Assembly (NCBI GenBank): GCA_036001225.1
Contig: DASYUM010000339.1
Coordinates: 1 to 64,000 of the forward strand
Length of the DNA: 64,000 nucleotides
Reading direction: 5' to 3'
Source of the DNA: DASYUM01 sp036001225
GTDB taxonomy: Bacteria > Methylomirabilota > Methylomirabilia > Rokubacteriales > DASRDR01
The position numbers were made by a program, and so were the translations under genes. Below, piece after piece: positions 24,702-33,969 of the stretch. Below the pieces are notes generated by a model that ran no database searches, was not told the origin of the DNA, and saw only the letters and a list, made by a program, of their open reading frames with translations. The stretch's first letter is position 1. Each line of letters opens with the position of its first letter.

Positions 24702-25186
24702 CGCAAGTGGGCGGCGCGCTCGGCCTGGAGCTTCGGGTCGGCGTAGCTCATTAAGTCCGGCTGGGCTCGGCCGAGCATCACCTGGATGTAGGCCGGCTCG
24801 AGCCCCACGTTCTCGAAGCCGTGGACGACGCCGGCCGGCGCCGAGACGCAGTCCCACCGGCCGAGGGCGGCCTCCGCCCGGCGTCCGTCGGCGTCGTCGA
24901 AGAAGACCTTCACCTTGCCGTCGAGGACGAAGAAGACCTCCTCGACCTCGTGGGAGTGGGGAGCATTGCCCTGCCCGGGCGGGACGAACATCACGCTGAG
25001 GGTGAAGTGCTCGGCGGCGATCGCCCGGGCGTCGGCCTTGCCGGAGGCCCCGGTGCCGATGTAGCGGTGCTGGGCGCGGCGGTAGCCGTCGACGCGCGCG
25101 TCGGCGAAGGCCTCCCAGTCCGCCACCCGATCGACGAAGCGGGCGATGCGCGTGCGGAGCAGCTCCTCGAGCGCGGCCGTCGTCAT
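24698..25186 (-). CDS. Small single-domain cupin protein
   Basis: A 162-residue cupin. Motif 1 is GQGNAPHSHEVEEVFFVLDG with the His-x-His and Glu metal ligands, and motif 2 is PAGVVHGFENVG with the third His. The N-terminal about 60 residues are helical and polar. Single-domain cupins include isomerases, dioxygenases and small ureide hydrolases; the sequence does not decide. Within the array it follows the TctAB gene and precedes the remnant binding protein and the DadA-like gene, so it may process an imported substrate. Confidence 0.8.
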   Translation of the reverse strand: MTTAALEELLRTRIARFVDRVADWEAFADARVDGYRRAQHRYIGTGASGKADARAIAAEHFTLSVMFVPPGQGNAPHSHEVEEVFFVLDGKVKVFFDDADGRRAEAALGRWDCVSAPAGVVHGFENVGLEPAYIQVMLGRAQPDLMSYADPKLQAERAAHLR

Positions 25187-25199
25187 CGCGGCACCCTCC

Positions 25200-27227
25200 T
25201 CACTCGCCGTATCCCAGCCAGACGAACACCTGGCCGGGCGGGAACGGCACGCCGAGCGCCTTCTCGAAGATCCCGTAGACGAACGCGAAGCCGAAGAGGC
25301 CGAGGCCGATCGTGATGGGCCAGCGCTCGCCGGCGCCGACTTTGAGATAGCCGAACGTCATCACCAGCGTCCCGAGGGAGAAGCCGAGCAGCCAGATCGC
25401 CGCGAAATACCCGAGCGTCCAGAAGCCCACCTGGATCGTGCGGCGCGTCGCCACGGCGGCGGGCACGTCCGCGCTCGCGTCGAACGCGTCCATCGCCACG
25501 CCGCCCCGCCGGCCGGTGGCCTCGCGGGCGAACTGAACGATCCCGAGCGCCAGCGTCGGGATGCCGACCGCCCACGGGAAGAGGCCGGCTCGCACGCCGA
25601 AGTCCCGGCTCGTCCACAGCGCCCACCCGAACAGGAGGACGAGGGCCAGGCAGAAGGCCGTCGTCCCATCGAGCCGCAGACCCGGAGGCCGCTCCATCGC
25701 GCTCCGATCCGAGACGACGACGATGGGGACCGCGCCCTGCCGGCGGCGCCGGCGCGCGTTCCAGACCGGGACGACGAGGCCAGCCGCGATGATCGCCAGC
25801 AGCACGAGCACGCCGGGCCGCAGCAGCCAGGCCGGGCCATAGTTGTCGGTGGAGAGGAAGAGCTTGTTCTCGGCGAGCGGACCCAGGACGAGGCCGAGCA
25901 GGAGCGGCGGCCGCGGCCAGCCGAGGCGGGCCATCATCCAGCCGAGGGCGCCGAAGGCCAGCACGACCCCGAGGTCCTCAAACACGTTCTTCTCGGCGAA
26001 CGCCCCGACGTAGACCAGCGTCAGGATGAACGGGATCAGCAGCGAGCCGCGGATCTGGGTGATGCGGGCGAGCCGGTTCATGAAGGCCAGGCAGACCGCG
26101 ACCGTGATGACGTTGGAGACGACGATGGTCCACACCATCGAGAACGTCACCGCCAGATGCCCCTTGGGCGCCGGGGTCAGCATCGCCGGCCCGGGGACCA
26201 GGCCCTGGATGAGAAAGGCCCCCATCAGGATGGCCGTGCCGACGCTGGCCGGAACGCCGAACGCGACGGTGGTGACCAGGCTCCCCCCGAGCGTCGAGTT
26301 GTTGGCGGCGCCGGGCCCGAGCACGCCTTCCACCGCTCCCCGGCCGAACCGCTCCCGGTTCGGCGAGCTCTGGACCGCGTGGGCGTACGCCAGCCACTGG
26401 GTCGTGGCGGCACCCATCCCCGGGATGATGGCGATGAACGTGCCGACGGCGCTACAGCGGATGACCAGCCACCAGTGCCGAAAGGTATCGCGGACGCCCT
26501 GCCAGACACCGCCGATCTCGCCGACGTCCAGCTTGGCGATGGCGGAGCCCTGGACGGCGAGGTCGATGACCTCGGGGATCGCGTAGAAGCCGATCGTGAC
26601 CGGAACCAGCCCGATCCCGTCCCACAGGAAGAGCTGGCCGAACGTGTACCGCTGGATGCCGGAGACCGGATCGAGGCCGATGGTCGCCAGCCACAGCCCG
26701 AGGCCGCCGGCGACGAGTCCCCGCAGGAGGGCCTGGCCGCTCAGCGCGGCGACGAAGGTGATGCCGAGGAGGGCGAGCATGAAGAACTCGGGGGAGCCGA
26801 ACGTCAGGACCAGCGGCCGGACGATCGGGATGGCCACGCCGAGGACGAACGCCCCGAAGACCGCGCCGATCAGCGAGCTCATCATCGCGGCCCCCAGCGC
26901 CCGGCCGGCCTCGCCGTTCTTGGCCATGGCGTGGCCGTCGACGATGGTGGCGGCCGAGGTCGGCTCGCCGGGGATGCCGAAGAGGATCGAGGTGATGTCA
27001 CCGGTGGTGTTGGTCACCGCGAACATCCCGAGCAGGAACGCGAAGGCCTCGACGGGCGTCATCTTGAAGACGAACGGCAGCATGAGGGCGAGGGTGGTGG
27101 GCCCGCCCAGGCCGGGGAGGATCCCGACCACGAAGCCGATGACGATACCGATCAGCATGAGGCCGAAGGTGGGCCAGGCGAAGACCTGGACCAGCCCGAC
27201 CCAGCTGGAGTGAGCGAACTCGACTAT
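25200..27227 (-). CDS. Fused TctA-TctB membrane protein of a tripartite tricarboxylate transporter
   Basis: An inner-membrane protein of about 675 residues. Residues 1-500 are TctA: GFVVGILPGLGGPTTLALML, then TTGDITSILFGIPGEP and the second half GTFIAIIPGMGAATTQWLA with LGPGAANNSTLGG. Residues 530-675 are a TctB-type four-helix unit, which is normally a separate gene. No ATG, GTG or TTG is in frame near the expected N-terminus (VEFAHSSWVGLVQVFAWP). The only fitting codon is ATA at 27227-27225, overlapping the TctC stop as ATAG, with AAGGGG 8 bases upstream. Non-standard initiation or a sequence error is implied. Confidence 0.85.
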   Translation of the reverse strand: MVEFAHSSWVGLVQVFAWPTFGLMLIGIVIGFVVGILPGLGGPTTLALMLPFVFKMTPVEAFAFLLGMFAVTNTTGDITSILFGIPGEPTSAATIVDGHAMAKNGEAGRALGAAMMSSLIGAVFGAFVLGVAIPIVRPLVLTFGSPEFFMLALLGITFVAALSGQALLRGLVAGGLGLWLATIGLDPVSGIQRYTFGQLFLWDGIGLVPVTIGFYAIPEVIDLAVQGSAIAKLDVGEIGGVWQGVRDTFRHWWLVIRCSAVGTFIAIIPGMGAATTQWLAYAHAVQSSPNRERFGRGAVEGVLGPGAANNSTLGGSLVTTVAFGVPASVGTAILMGAFLIQGLVPGPAMLTPAPKGHLAVTFSMVWTIVVSNVITVAVCLAFMNRLARITQIRGSLLIPFILTLVYVGAFAEKNVFEDLGVVLAFGALGWMMARLGWPRPPLLLGLVLGPLAENKLFLSTDNYGPAWLLRPGVLVLLAIIAAGLVVPVWNARRRRRQGAVPIVVVSDRSAMERPPGLRLDGTTAFCLALVLLFGWALWTSRDFGVRAGLFPWAVGIPTLALGIVQFAREATGRRGGVAMDAFDASADVPAAVATRRTIQVGFWTLGYFAAIWLLGFSLGTLVMTFGYLKVGAGERWPITIGLGLFGFAFVYGIFEKALGVPFPPGQVFVWLGYGE

Positions 27228-28258
27228 CGGAGGAGCCCCTTGAGCTTGGCCACCACCGTCGGGTCGAGGCGGAACAGCTCCTCGACCAGGCGTTCCAGCT
27301 CCACCCCGCCGACCGGGTCCACTTCCAGCTTCGCCTGCCGCGCGTCGGCCAGGAACTCGGGGTCGCGCAGCGTCTGGCTGAAGGCGGCGCGGAGCACCTG
27401 GACGCGGTCGGCCGGGGTGCCGGGCGGCAGCGCGTAGAGCCGGCTGATGGCGGCGGGGACGATCACCGCCGCCCGCAGGAGCTGGCGGGCCTCCTCGCTG
27501 CGGAAGAGGTCGAGTGCGAGGGGCACCTGGGGCAGTTCGGCCAGGGGTTTCTCGGTCACCTGGAGAACGATGGCGATCTCCCCGGCGTCGAGGGCCTTGC
27601 GCCAGGTCACCTTGACCGATTCCCACTGCCAGCACCCGCCGGCCACCTCGCCGGACTCGGCGGCCAGCCGGATCTCGGCGGTCCCCTTGTAGCCGCGCAC
27701 GAGCTGGATCGGCAGGCCGGCGGCCTGGAGAATCCGCGCCGTGTCGTGGGTCGTGTCGCCCGGCCCGACCCCGCCCAGCTTCACCGGGACCCGGGCCGCC
27801 ATCCACTGCTCGGCGGTCACGATCCCGCTCGCCCGGGTCAGCGCGCAGATCGTGTTGTCCCGGACCGGGACGCCGAGCCACACGAACCTCCGGGCGTCGA
27901 ACTCGATCCCCTCGCGGCCGAGGAGCTGGCCGACGAGCTGGTTGCCGTGGAAATTGACGATGGTGAGGCCGTCGGGCTTGGCGACCTTGTAGGCGTGGTT
28001 GGCGGCGATGATGCTGGCCGCGCCCGGCATGTTCTCCACGACGACGGCGGGCCGGCCGGGAAGGTGCTTGGCGAGGTGCCGGGCGATCGCCCGCGAGTAG
28101 GTGTCGAAGCCGCCGCCGGCCGTGAAGCCGACGACGATGCGGACCGTCTTGCCCTCGAAGACGCGGGGCTGGCCGTCGGCCGGACGGCCGGCGACCAGGG
28201 CGGCGAGGAGCGCGAGGGCGGCGGCCAGCGCTCGGCGCCCATGAGGGCGTCGGTCCAA
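27224..28258 (-). CDS. TctC-family substrate-binding protein (first of two)
   Basis: A periplasmic tripartite tricarboxylate transporter receptor (Bug/TctC), about 344 residues from TTG 28258. A signal peptide (LAAALALLAALVAGRPADG) precedes the mature start FEGKTVRIVVGFTAGGGFDT, the TctC hallmark. VVVENMPGAASIIAANHAYK and YKGTAEIRLAAESGEV are further family motifs. The open frame extends to ATG 28387 but would cross a palindromic repeat, so TTG is preferred. It is about 40-45% identical by eye to the next gene upstream, so they arose by tandem duplication. Ligands are carboxylates; which one is unknown. Confidence 0.87.
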   Translation of the reverse strand: MDRRPHGRRALAAALALLAALVAGRPADGQPRVFEGKTVRIVVGFTAGGGFDTYSRAIARHLAKHLPGRPAVVVENMPGAASIIAANHAYKVAKPDGLTIVNFHGNQLVGQLLGREGIEFDARRFVWLGVPVRDNTICALTRASGIVTAEQWMAARVPVKLGGVGPGDTTHDTARILQAAGLPIQLVRGYKGTAEIRLAAESGEVAGGCWQWESVKVTWRKALDAGEIAIVLQVTEKPLAELPQVPLALDLFRSEEARQLLRAAVIVPAAISRLYALPPGTPADRVQVLRAAFSQTLRDPEFLADARQAKLEVDPVGGVELERLVEELFRLDPTVVAKLKGLLR

Positions 28259-28299
28259 TCGCGCGCGGCCGGAGACTGAATCGCCGACCGTATGGTGGT

Positions 28300-28374
28300 C
28301 CGCTCCGAGCGGCGGCTTTGCCGCCGCAATTTTCCTGGGGGAGGTCTCGGAGGGGGCCGTCGAGGCCCCCTCCG
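28300..28374 (+). repeat. Two-hairpin palindromic repeat, family A, copy 2
   Basis: GCTCCGAGCGGCGGCTTTGCC starts the element. Hairpin 1 is GGCGGC-TTT-GCCGCC (28309-28323); hairpin 2 is GAGGGGGCC-GTCGA-GGCCCCCTC (28348-28370). Order, loop TTT and flanking TCGGAG match copy 1 at 4631-4702, while the stem bases differ with pairing kept. It lies between the two TctC genes. Confidence 0.75.
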
Positions 28375-28379
28375 AAAAT

Positions 28380-29411
28380 CTAGTCATACAGGATCGTCTT
28401 CAGCCGGGCGATCATGGGCGGCTCCAGCTTGAACAGCCGCTCGACGACGCGCTCGAGCTCGTCCCCGGGGATCGGCTCGATCTCGAGCTTCGCCCGCTCG
28501 GCTTCGGCGAGGAACTCCTTGTCACGTAGCGTGGCCGCGAACGCGCGGCGCAAGAGCTGCACGCGGTCCCTGGGGGTCCCCGGCGGCAAGGCGAGCGAGC
28601 GGACGACGGCGCTGTCGGCGTGGATCGCGACTTCGATCACGCGGCGCGCCTCGTCGGTCTTGGCGAGGTCGATGGCGAGCGGGACGCCGGGCAGCTCGGG
28701 GTGGCTCTTCGGCGCGAGCTGGAGGAGGACCACCAGCTCGCCGGCGTCCAGCGCCTTCCGCCAGGTCGCGCGGATCGAGCCCCAGTTGAAACAGGTGCCG
28801 GCCAGCTCCCCGGCCTCCACCGCGAGCCGGATGTCGGCGGTGCCCTTGTAGCCGGTGACGAGCTGGATCGGGAGCCCGAGCGCCGCCTTGATCGCCCGGG
28901 TGGCGTTGTCCGGGGTGCTGGAACCCGGCGCGACCCCGCCCATCTTCACCGGCGCCGGGGCCGTCATCCACTTCTCCAGGGTCGTGATGCCGCTGGCCTT
29001 CGCCATGACGCAGACGACGTGATCGTTGGCGGGGGCGCCGAGGAACTCGAACTTCCGGGCGTCGAACTCGATGCCCTTCTGGCCCAGGACCTGGCCGAGG
29101 AACAGTCCGCCGATGAAGTGGCCGATGGTCAGCCCATCCGGCCGGGCGACCTTGTAGACGTGATTGGCCGCGATCAGGCTGCCCGCCCCCGGCATGTTCT
29201 CGACGATGACCGTCGGGGCGCCGGGAAGCTGCCGGCCCAGGTGCCGGGCGAACGTGCGGGCGAACGTGTCGAAGCCCCCACCGGCCGAGAAGCCGACCAC
29301 GATGCGGATCGTCTTGCCCCGGTAGAAGTCGTCCTGGGCGACCGCCGCGGCCGGCGCGATGCCAGCCACGCCGAGCACGAGCAGAAGCCGCGCGAACCGG
29401 CCACGGGTCAT
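28380..29411 (-). CDS. TctC-family substrate-binding protein (second of two)
   Basis: A 343-residue TctC/Bug protein. The signal peptide (MTRGRFARLLLVLGVAGI to AAAVAQ) is followed by FYRGKTIRIVVGFSAGGGFDT. VIVENMPGAGSLIAANHVYK and GYKGTADIRLAVEAGELAG align with its neighbour. The ATG at 29411 follows a GGAG-type ribosome site inside the end of the molybdenum-hydroxylase gene; the two genes overlap by 4 bases. Two receptors with a single permease suggest broadened ligand range. Its position directly after hydroxylase genes suggests it captures their substrate. Confidence 0.88.
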   Translation of the reverse strand: MTRGRFARLLLVLGVAGIAPAAAVAQDDFYRGKTIRIVVGFSAGGGFDTFARTFARHLGRQLPGAPTVIVENMPGAGSLIAANHVYKVARPDGLTIGHFIGGLFLGQVLGQKGIEFDARKFEFLGAPANDHVVCVMAKASGITTLEKWMTAPAPVKMGGVAPGSSTPDNATRAIKAALGLPIQLVTGYKGTADIRLAVEAGELAGTCFNWGSIRATWRKALDAGELVVLLQLAPKSHPELPGVPLAIDLAKTDEARRVIEVAIHADSAVVRSLALPPGTPRDRVQLLRRAFAATLRDKEFLAEAERAKLEIEPIPGDELERVVERLFKLEPPMIARLKTILYD

Positions 29412-31678
29412 GGGTGTTCTCCTTTTCGGGCGACGAGCGCCCGCCACACCCGCTCCGGGGTGAGCGGGAGGTCCGTGATGCGCACGCCCACGGCCCGCGC
29501 GAGCGCGTTGGCGATGGCCGGCGCGGTGGGGAGGAGGCCGCTTTCGCCGATCCCCTTGGCGCCGTACGGCCCCGGCCCGTCGCCGTTCTCGACCAGGATG
29601 CTCTCGTACTCCACCGGCAGGTCACCCATCACCGGCACCCGATAGTCGATGAGCGACGGGTTCACCAGCTGACCGCCGTCGTAGACCAGCTGCTCGAAGA
29701 AGGTGTGGCCGAGACCCATCATGGCGCCTCCCTGCTCCTGCGCCTCGCACTCTCGCGGGTTGATCGCCCGGCCGACGTCGGCGACCGAGACATAGCGGAG
29801 CACGCCGACCGCCCCCGTCTCCTCCTCGACCTCGACCTCGGCCGCCGCCATGCCGACCTCCCAGAACGGCGCCTCGCCGCCCAGGCGGGCCTGCCCCCGC
29901 TCGCCGCGATAGGTGCCCCGCCCGATCAGCTCGCCCCCCGGCATGCCGAAGTGGGCGGCGAGCGCCTCGGGGTAGGTCAGCGCGCCGGCGGGCGCCACGA
30001 TCCGCCCGTCGCGCAGGGTCAGGCCGGCCCGGTCGCCCCCGAGCCGGCCGGCGGCGATGGCGAGGAGCTGGTCCCGGACGTCGCGGGCCGCGGCGAGGAC
30101 GGCGAAGCCCAGCAGCGTCGTCGAGCGGCTCGCGCTGGTCGCCTGGTCGTAGGGCCCCAGGCCCGACTCCGGGCGGGCCGCCGCCACCCGACCGAGGGGA
30201 AGGGCCAGCTCCTCGGCGACGATCTGCAGGAGCACCGTGCGGACACCCTGGCCGCACTCGACGGTCCCGGTGAGGAGGGTGGCGCTCCCGTCGGCGTGCA
30301 GCCGCACCATCGCGCTCGACACCGAGGGGGCGAGCGGCGCCTTGATGGTGCAGGCCAGCCCTTTCCCGCGGCGGGGCGCGGCCGGCGGCGCCGACCAGCC
30401 GATCGCGGTCGCCGCCTTCCGCAGCCCCTCGGCGAGGTCGCAGTCGATGGGCAGGTCGCCCTCCATGAACGTCTCCCCGCGCCGGAGCAGGTTCTTCACC
30501 CGCAGCTCGAGCGGGTCCATCCCGAGCCGTTCGGCGAGCACGTCCATCTGCGACTCGTAGGCCCAGGCGAGCTGGGGCACGCCGTAGCCGCGAAAGGCGA
30601 CGCTCACGACCGTGTTCGTGTAGACGCCGTAGGCGTCGATGCGGAGGTGGGGGAGGCGATAGGGCCCGGCCGAGGTGTAGGCCGACTTCTGGACGACCCG
30701 CGGCCCCACGTCGGCGTATGCCCCGAGCTGGTAGTGGATCTCGCCCTGGCGCGCGACGAGAGTGCCGTCGCGACGGGCGCCGGTCTTGAGCCGATAGCGC
30801 ACGGCCGCCCGCCGCACCGACTGGAAGGCCTCCTCGGCGGTGAGGGCCAGGCGCACCGGCCGCCGGACGGCGGCGGCGAGCGCGATCACGAGCGGCTCGA
30901 TCTTCGTGTAGGACTTGTTCCCGTAGGCGGCGCCGAGATAGGGGACGATGACCTGGAGGCGGGCCAGCGGCACTCCGAACATCGCGGCCAGCTCCGCGCG
31001 CACCGGGAAGGGGTGCTGGGTCGACGCCCAGACCGTGATCCCCTGGCGATCGACCCGGGCGATGGCGCAGTGCGGCTCGAGCGCGCAGTGGTGCGCCATC
31101 GGGAAGGTATAGGTCTGCTCGACCACCAGATCGGCCTCGGCGAAGGCGCGGTCGGGGTCGCCCCGCTCGTAGTGGAAGTGGTGACAGACGTTGGTCCCCG
31201 CAATCGGGCGGAGCGTCCCCAGGTCCCGGAAGTGGCCGGCGGGGCGGGGCGACTCGTGTAGCAGCGGGGCGCCCGGCGCCAGCGCCTCGTCGAGGGTGAT
31301 GACGACCGGCAGCTCGGCGAGGTCGACGGCGATCCGGCCGAGCGCCGCGTCCGCGTGGGCCGCCGTGTCGGCCACCACCGCCACCACGGGTTCGCCGGCG
31401 TAGCGCACCACGCCGTCGGCCAGGAGCGGCTGGTCCTTGAAGGCCGGACCGTAGTAGAGGTCCTTCACCGGGAGGTCACGGGCGGTGAGGACGCCGATGA
31501 CGCCGGCCGCCCGCGCGGCGCCGGCGGTGTCCACGCTCACGACGCGCGCGTGGGGAAGCGGGCTCCGCCAGAGCTTGGCGTGGACCATCCCGGGGACCAC
31601 CAGGTCGGTGATGAACCCCGCCCGCCCGGTCGCCTTGGCCGGCGTATCGACGCGCGGCGCGGCGGTGCCGACGATCAC
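29408..31678 (-). CDS. Molybdenum hydroxylase large subunit 1 (xanthine dehydrogenase family)
   Basis: A 756-residue molybdopterin-binding subunit. It has the N-terminal hammerhead domain (GRAGFITDLVVPGMVHAKLW). The active-site loop reads VAFRGYGVPQLAWAYESQMD and GTVECGQGVRT contacts the cofactor. The catalytic Glu is in GAKGIGESG near the C-terminus. The AFRGYG loop is of the xanthine/nicotinate-dehydrogenase type, not the AYxCSFR loop of form I CO dehydrogenase. The GTG start overlaps the stop of the preceding large subunit by 4 bases. It should use the FAD and 2Fe-2S subunits encoded at 34-35 kb. Substrate unknown, probably an N-heterocycle or aldehyde. Confidence 0.9.
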   Translation of the reverse strand: MIVGTAAPRVDTPAKATGRAGFITDLVVPGMVHAKLWRSPLPHARVVSVDTAGAARAAGVIGVLTARDLPVKDLYYGPAFKDQPLLADGVVRYAGEPVVAVVADTAAHADAALGRIAVDLAELPVVITLDEALAPGAPLLHESPRPAGHFRDLGTLRPIAGTNVCHHFHYERGDPDRAFAEADLVVEQTYTFPMAHHCALEPHCAIARVDRQGITVWASTQHPFPVRAELAAMFGVPLARLQVIVPYLGAAYGNKSYTKIEPLVIALAAAVRRPVRLALTAEEAFQSVRRAAVRYRLKTGARRDGTLVARQGEIHYQLGAYADVGPRVVQKSAYTSAGPYRLPHLRIDAYGVYTNTVVSVAFRGYGVPQLAWAYESQMDVLAERLGMDPLELRVKNLLRRGETFMEGDLPIDCDLAEGLRKAATAIGWSAPPAAPRRGKGLACTIKAPLAPSVSSAMVRLHADGSATLLTGTVECGQGVRTVLLQIVAEELALPLGRVAAARPESGLGPYDQATSASRSTTLLGFAVLAAARDVRDQLLAIAAGRLGGDRAGLTLRDGRIVAPAGALTYPEALAAHFGMPGGELIGRGTYRGERGQARLGGEAPFWEVGMAAAEVEVEEETGAVGVLRYVSVADVGRAINPRECEAQEQGGAMMGLGHTFFEQLVYDGGQLVNPSLIDYRVPVMGDLPVEYESILVENGDGPGPYGAKGIGESGLLPTAPAIANALARAVGVRITDLPLTPERVWRALVARKGEHP

Positions 31679-33969
31679 GGCGGCGGCCCGTCGCCACGCG
31701 CCGCCTGCAGGGCGCGCCAGACGCGCTCCGGGGTCAGCGGCAGCTCGGTGAGCCGGACGCCCACCGCGCGGGCGAGGGCGTTCCCGACCGCGGGGGCCAC
31801 GCAGAACGTCCCGCTCTCCCCCACGCCCTTCGCGCCGAAGGGGCCGGGTCCGTCGCCGTTCTCGACCAGCAGCGTGTCGAGCCGGTCCGGCAGGTCGGCG
31901 AAGGTCGGCAGGCGGTAGTCGATCAGCCCGGGATTCAGGAGCTGGCCCGCCTCCCCGACCCGGGCCTCGAACAGAGCGGGGCCGAGTCCCTGCATCGCCG
32001 CGCCCTCGTCCTGGGCCGCGCACTCGCGCGGGTTGATGGCCTGCCCCACGTCGGCGGCCGAGACGTACCTCCGCAGCCGCACCGCGCCGGTCTCTGCATC
32101 GACCTCGACCTCGGCGGCGCCCATCCCGGTCTCCCAGAACACGGTGGCGCCGCCCAGCGTCCCCGACCACGTCGTGGGGACGAAACTGCCGACGCCGGTC
32201 ACCTCGCCGCCGACGAAGCCGAAGTGGCCGCGGACGACCTCGGCCACCGTGAGTGAGTGCGCGCCATGGACGACGCGGCCGTCCCGGACGTCGAGGGCCG
32301 CGGGGTCGGCGCCGAGGCGGTCGGCCGCGAGGGCGCAGAGCTGGAGCCGGGCATCGCGGGCGGCCGCCTGGACGGCGAGCCCCATCACGGTCGTCGAGCG
32401 GCTGGCGCTGGTCCCGTGGTCGTACGGCGTGAGCGACGTATCGGGGAGGGCGACGACGACGCTCTCGAACGGAACCCCGAGCGTCTCGGCGGCGATCTGG
32501 GCGAGGACGGTCTGGGCGCCCTGCCCCACCTCGACCGTGCCGGCCAGGAGGCTCACGCTCCCGTCGGCGTGGATCCGGACCACCGCGCTGGACACCGTGT
32601 GTGTCCCGCCGCCGTCCTTCATCGCGACCGCCAGGCCCCGGCCGCGGCCCGGCCCGAGCGCGGCGCCCCAGTCCACCGCCTGGGCCGTCCCCTGGAGACC
32701 CTCGGCGAGGTCGCCGTCCATCGGCGTGTCGCCCGCCACGTATTCCTCGCCGCGCTTGAGCAGGTTCTTGAGCCGGAAGGCCAGCGGGTCGAGGCCGAGC
32801 CGCTCGGCGAGCACGTCCATCTGCGACTCGGAGGCCCAGGTGACCTGGGGCACGCCGTAGCCCCGGTAGGCGCCGGCCGGGACGTTGTGGGTGTAGACGC
32901 AGCGCGCCTCGATCCGGAGCGCCGGGATGCGGTACGGTCCCGGCGCGCGGTACCCGGCCTTCGTCGCGACGCGGGGGCCGATGTCGGCGTAGGCGCCGGT
33001 GTCGAGGACGGCGTCGCACTCGCGCGCCAGCAGCGTCCCGTCCCGCCGGACTGCGGTCCGGAGCCGGACCGTCACCGCGTGGCGGGTGACGGTGCGCGCG
33101 CTCTCCTCGAGCGAGAGCGCCAGGCGCACGGGCCGGCCGACTCGGGCGGCCAGCGCGGCGGCGATCGGCTCGATCTTGGTGTAGCACTTCCCGCCGAAGG
33201 CCCCGCCGACGAGGGGGACGACCACCTGGACCCGGGCGAGGGGGAGATCGAAGATCTCCGCCAGCTCCTTCCGGACCGCGAACGGGTGCTGGGTGCCGGT
33301 CCACACGGTGAGGCCGTCCTCGTCCAGCCGCGCCACCGCGCAGTGGGGCTCGAGGGCGTGGTGGGAGAGCGCGGGATAGCGGTAGACCTCGTCGACGACC
33401 AGGTCGGCCTCGGCGAATGCCCGGGCGCGGTCGCCCCGCGCGTACTCGAAGTGGTGGCAGACGTTGGTTCCCGGCACCGGCCGGAGCCCGGCGAGGTCGC
33501 GGAAGCGTCCGGCCCGCTCGCGCTGGGGATGGACCAGGGGCGCGCCGGACGCCAGCGCCAATTCGGCGCTCGTCGCGGCCGGCTGCTCCTCGTAGCGGAC
33601 CTCGAGGAGGCCGACGGCCGCCTCCGCGTGGGCCTCGGTGTCGGCGACCGCGGCGACCACCGGCTCCCCCGCGAAGCGGACCTCCTCGTGGGCGAGGATC
33701 GGCTGGTCCCGGAAGGCCGGGCCGTAGTACAGGCGCGCGACGGGCAGGTCGGCGGCCGTGCAGACGGCCAGGACGCCGGGGGCGGACGCCGCGCGGGACG
33801 TCTCGACGCCGAGGAGCCGGGCGTGAGGGACCGGGCTTCGCCACAGCTTGGCGTGGACGAGGCCCGGGAGCACGAGATCGCTGACGTAACGGGCCTCGCC
33901 GGTCACCTTCTCCCGGGCGTCGAGTCGGGGCACCGAGCGGCCGACGACGCTCAGGTGCTCAGCGGCCAT
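31675..33969 (-). CDS. Molybdenum hydroxylase large subunit 2 (xanthine dehydrogenase family)
   Basis: A 764-residue paralogue of the downstream gene. RLDAREKVTGEARYVSDLVL starts the hammerhead domain. YTHNVPAGAYRGYGVPQ is the active-site loop, GTVEVGQGAQT binds the pterin, and GAKGVGESG holds the catalytic Glu. The ATG at 33969 overlaps the end of the 2Fe-2S subunit gene. Length and all landmark motifs are complete, so both paralogues look active. Having two near-full-length large subunits in tandem implies two substrates or a mixed complex. Confidence 0.9.
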   Translation of the reverse strand: MAAEHLSVVGRSVPRLDAREKVTGEARYVSDLVLPGLVHAKLWRSPVPHARLLGVETSRAASAPGVLAVCTAADLPVARLYYGPAFRDQPILAHEEVRFAGEPVVAAVADTEAHAEAAVGLLEVRYEEQPAATSAELALASGAPLVHPQRERAGRFRDLAGLRPVPGTNVCHHFEYARGDRARAFAEADLVVDEVYRYPALSHHALEPHCAVARLDEDGLTVWTGTQHPFAVRKELAEIFDLPLARVQVVVPLVGGAFGGKCYTKIEPIAAALAARVGRPVRLALSLEESARTVTRHAVTVRLRTAVRRDGTLLARECDAVLDTGAYADIGPRVATKAGYRAPGPYRIPALRIEARCVYTHNVPAGAYRGYGVPQVTWASESQMDVLAERLGLDPLAFRLKNLLKRGEEYVAGDTPMDGDLAEGLQGTAQAVDWGAALGPGRGRGLAVAMKDGGGTHTVSSAVVRIHADGSVSLLAGTVEVGQGAQTVLAQIAAETLGVPFESVVVALPDTSLTPYDHGTSASRSTTVMGLAVQAAARDARLQLCALAADRLGADPAALDVRDGRVVHGAHSLTVAEVVRGHFGFVGGEVTGVGSFVPTTWSGTLGGATVFWETGMGAAEVEVDAETGAVRLRRYVSAADVGQAINPRECAAQDEGAAMQGLGPALFEARVGEAGQLLNPGLIDYRLPTFADLPDRLDTLLVENGDGPGPFGAKGVGESGTFCVAPAVGNALARAVGVRLTELPLTPERVWRALQAARGDGPPP

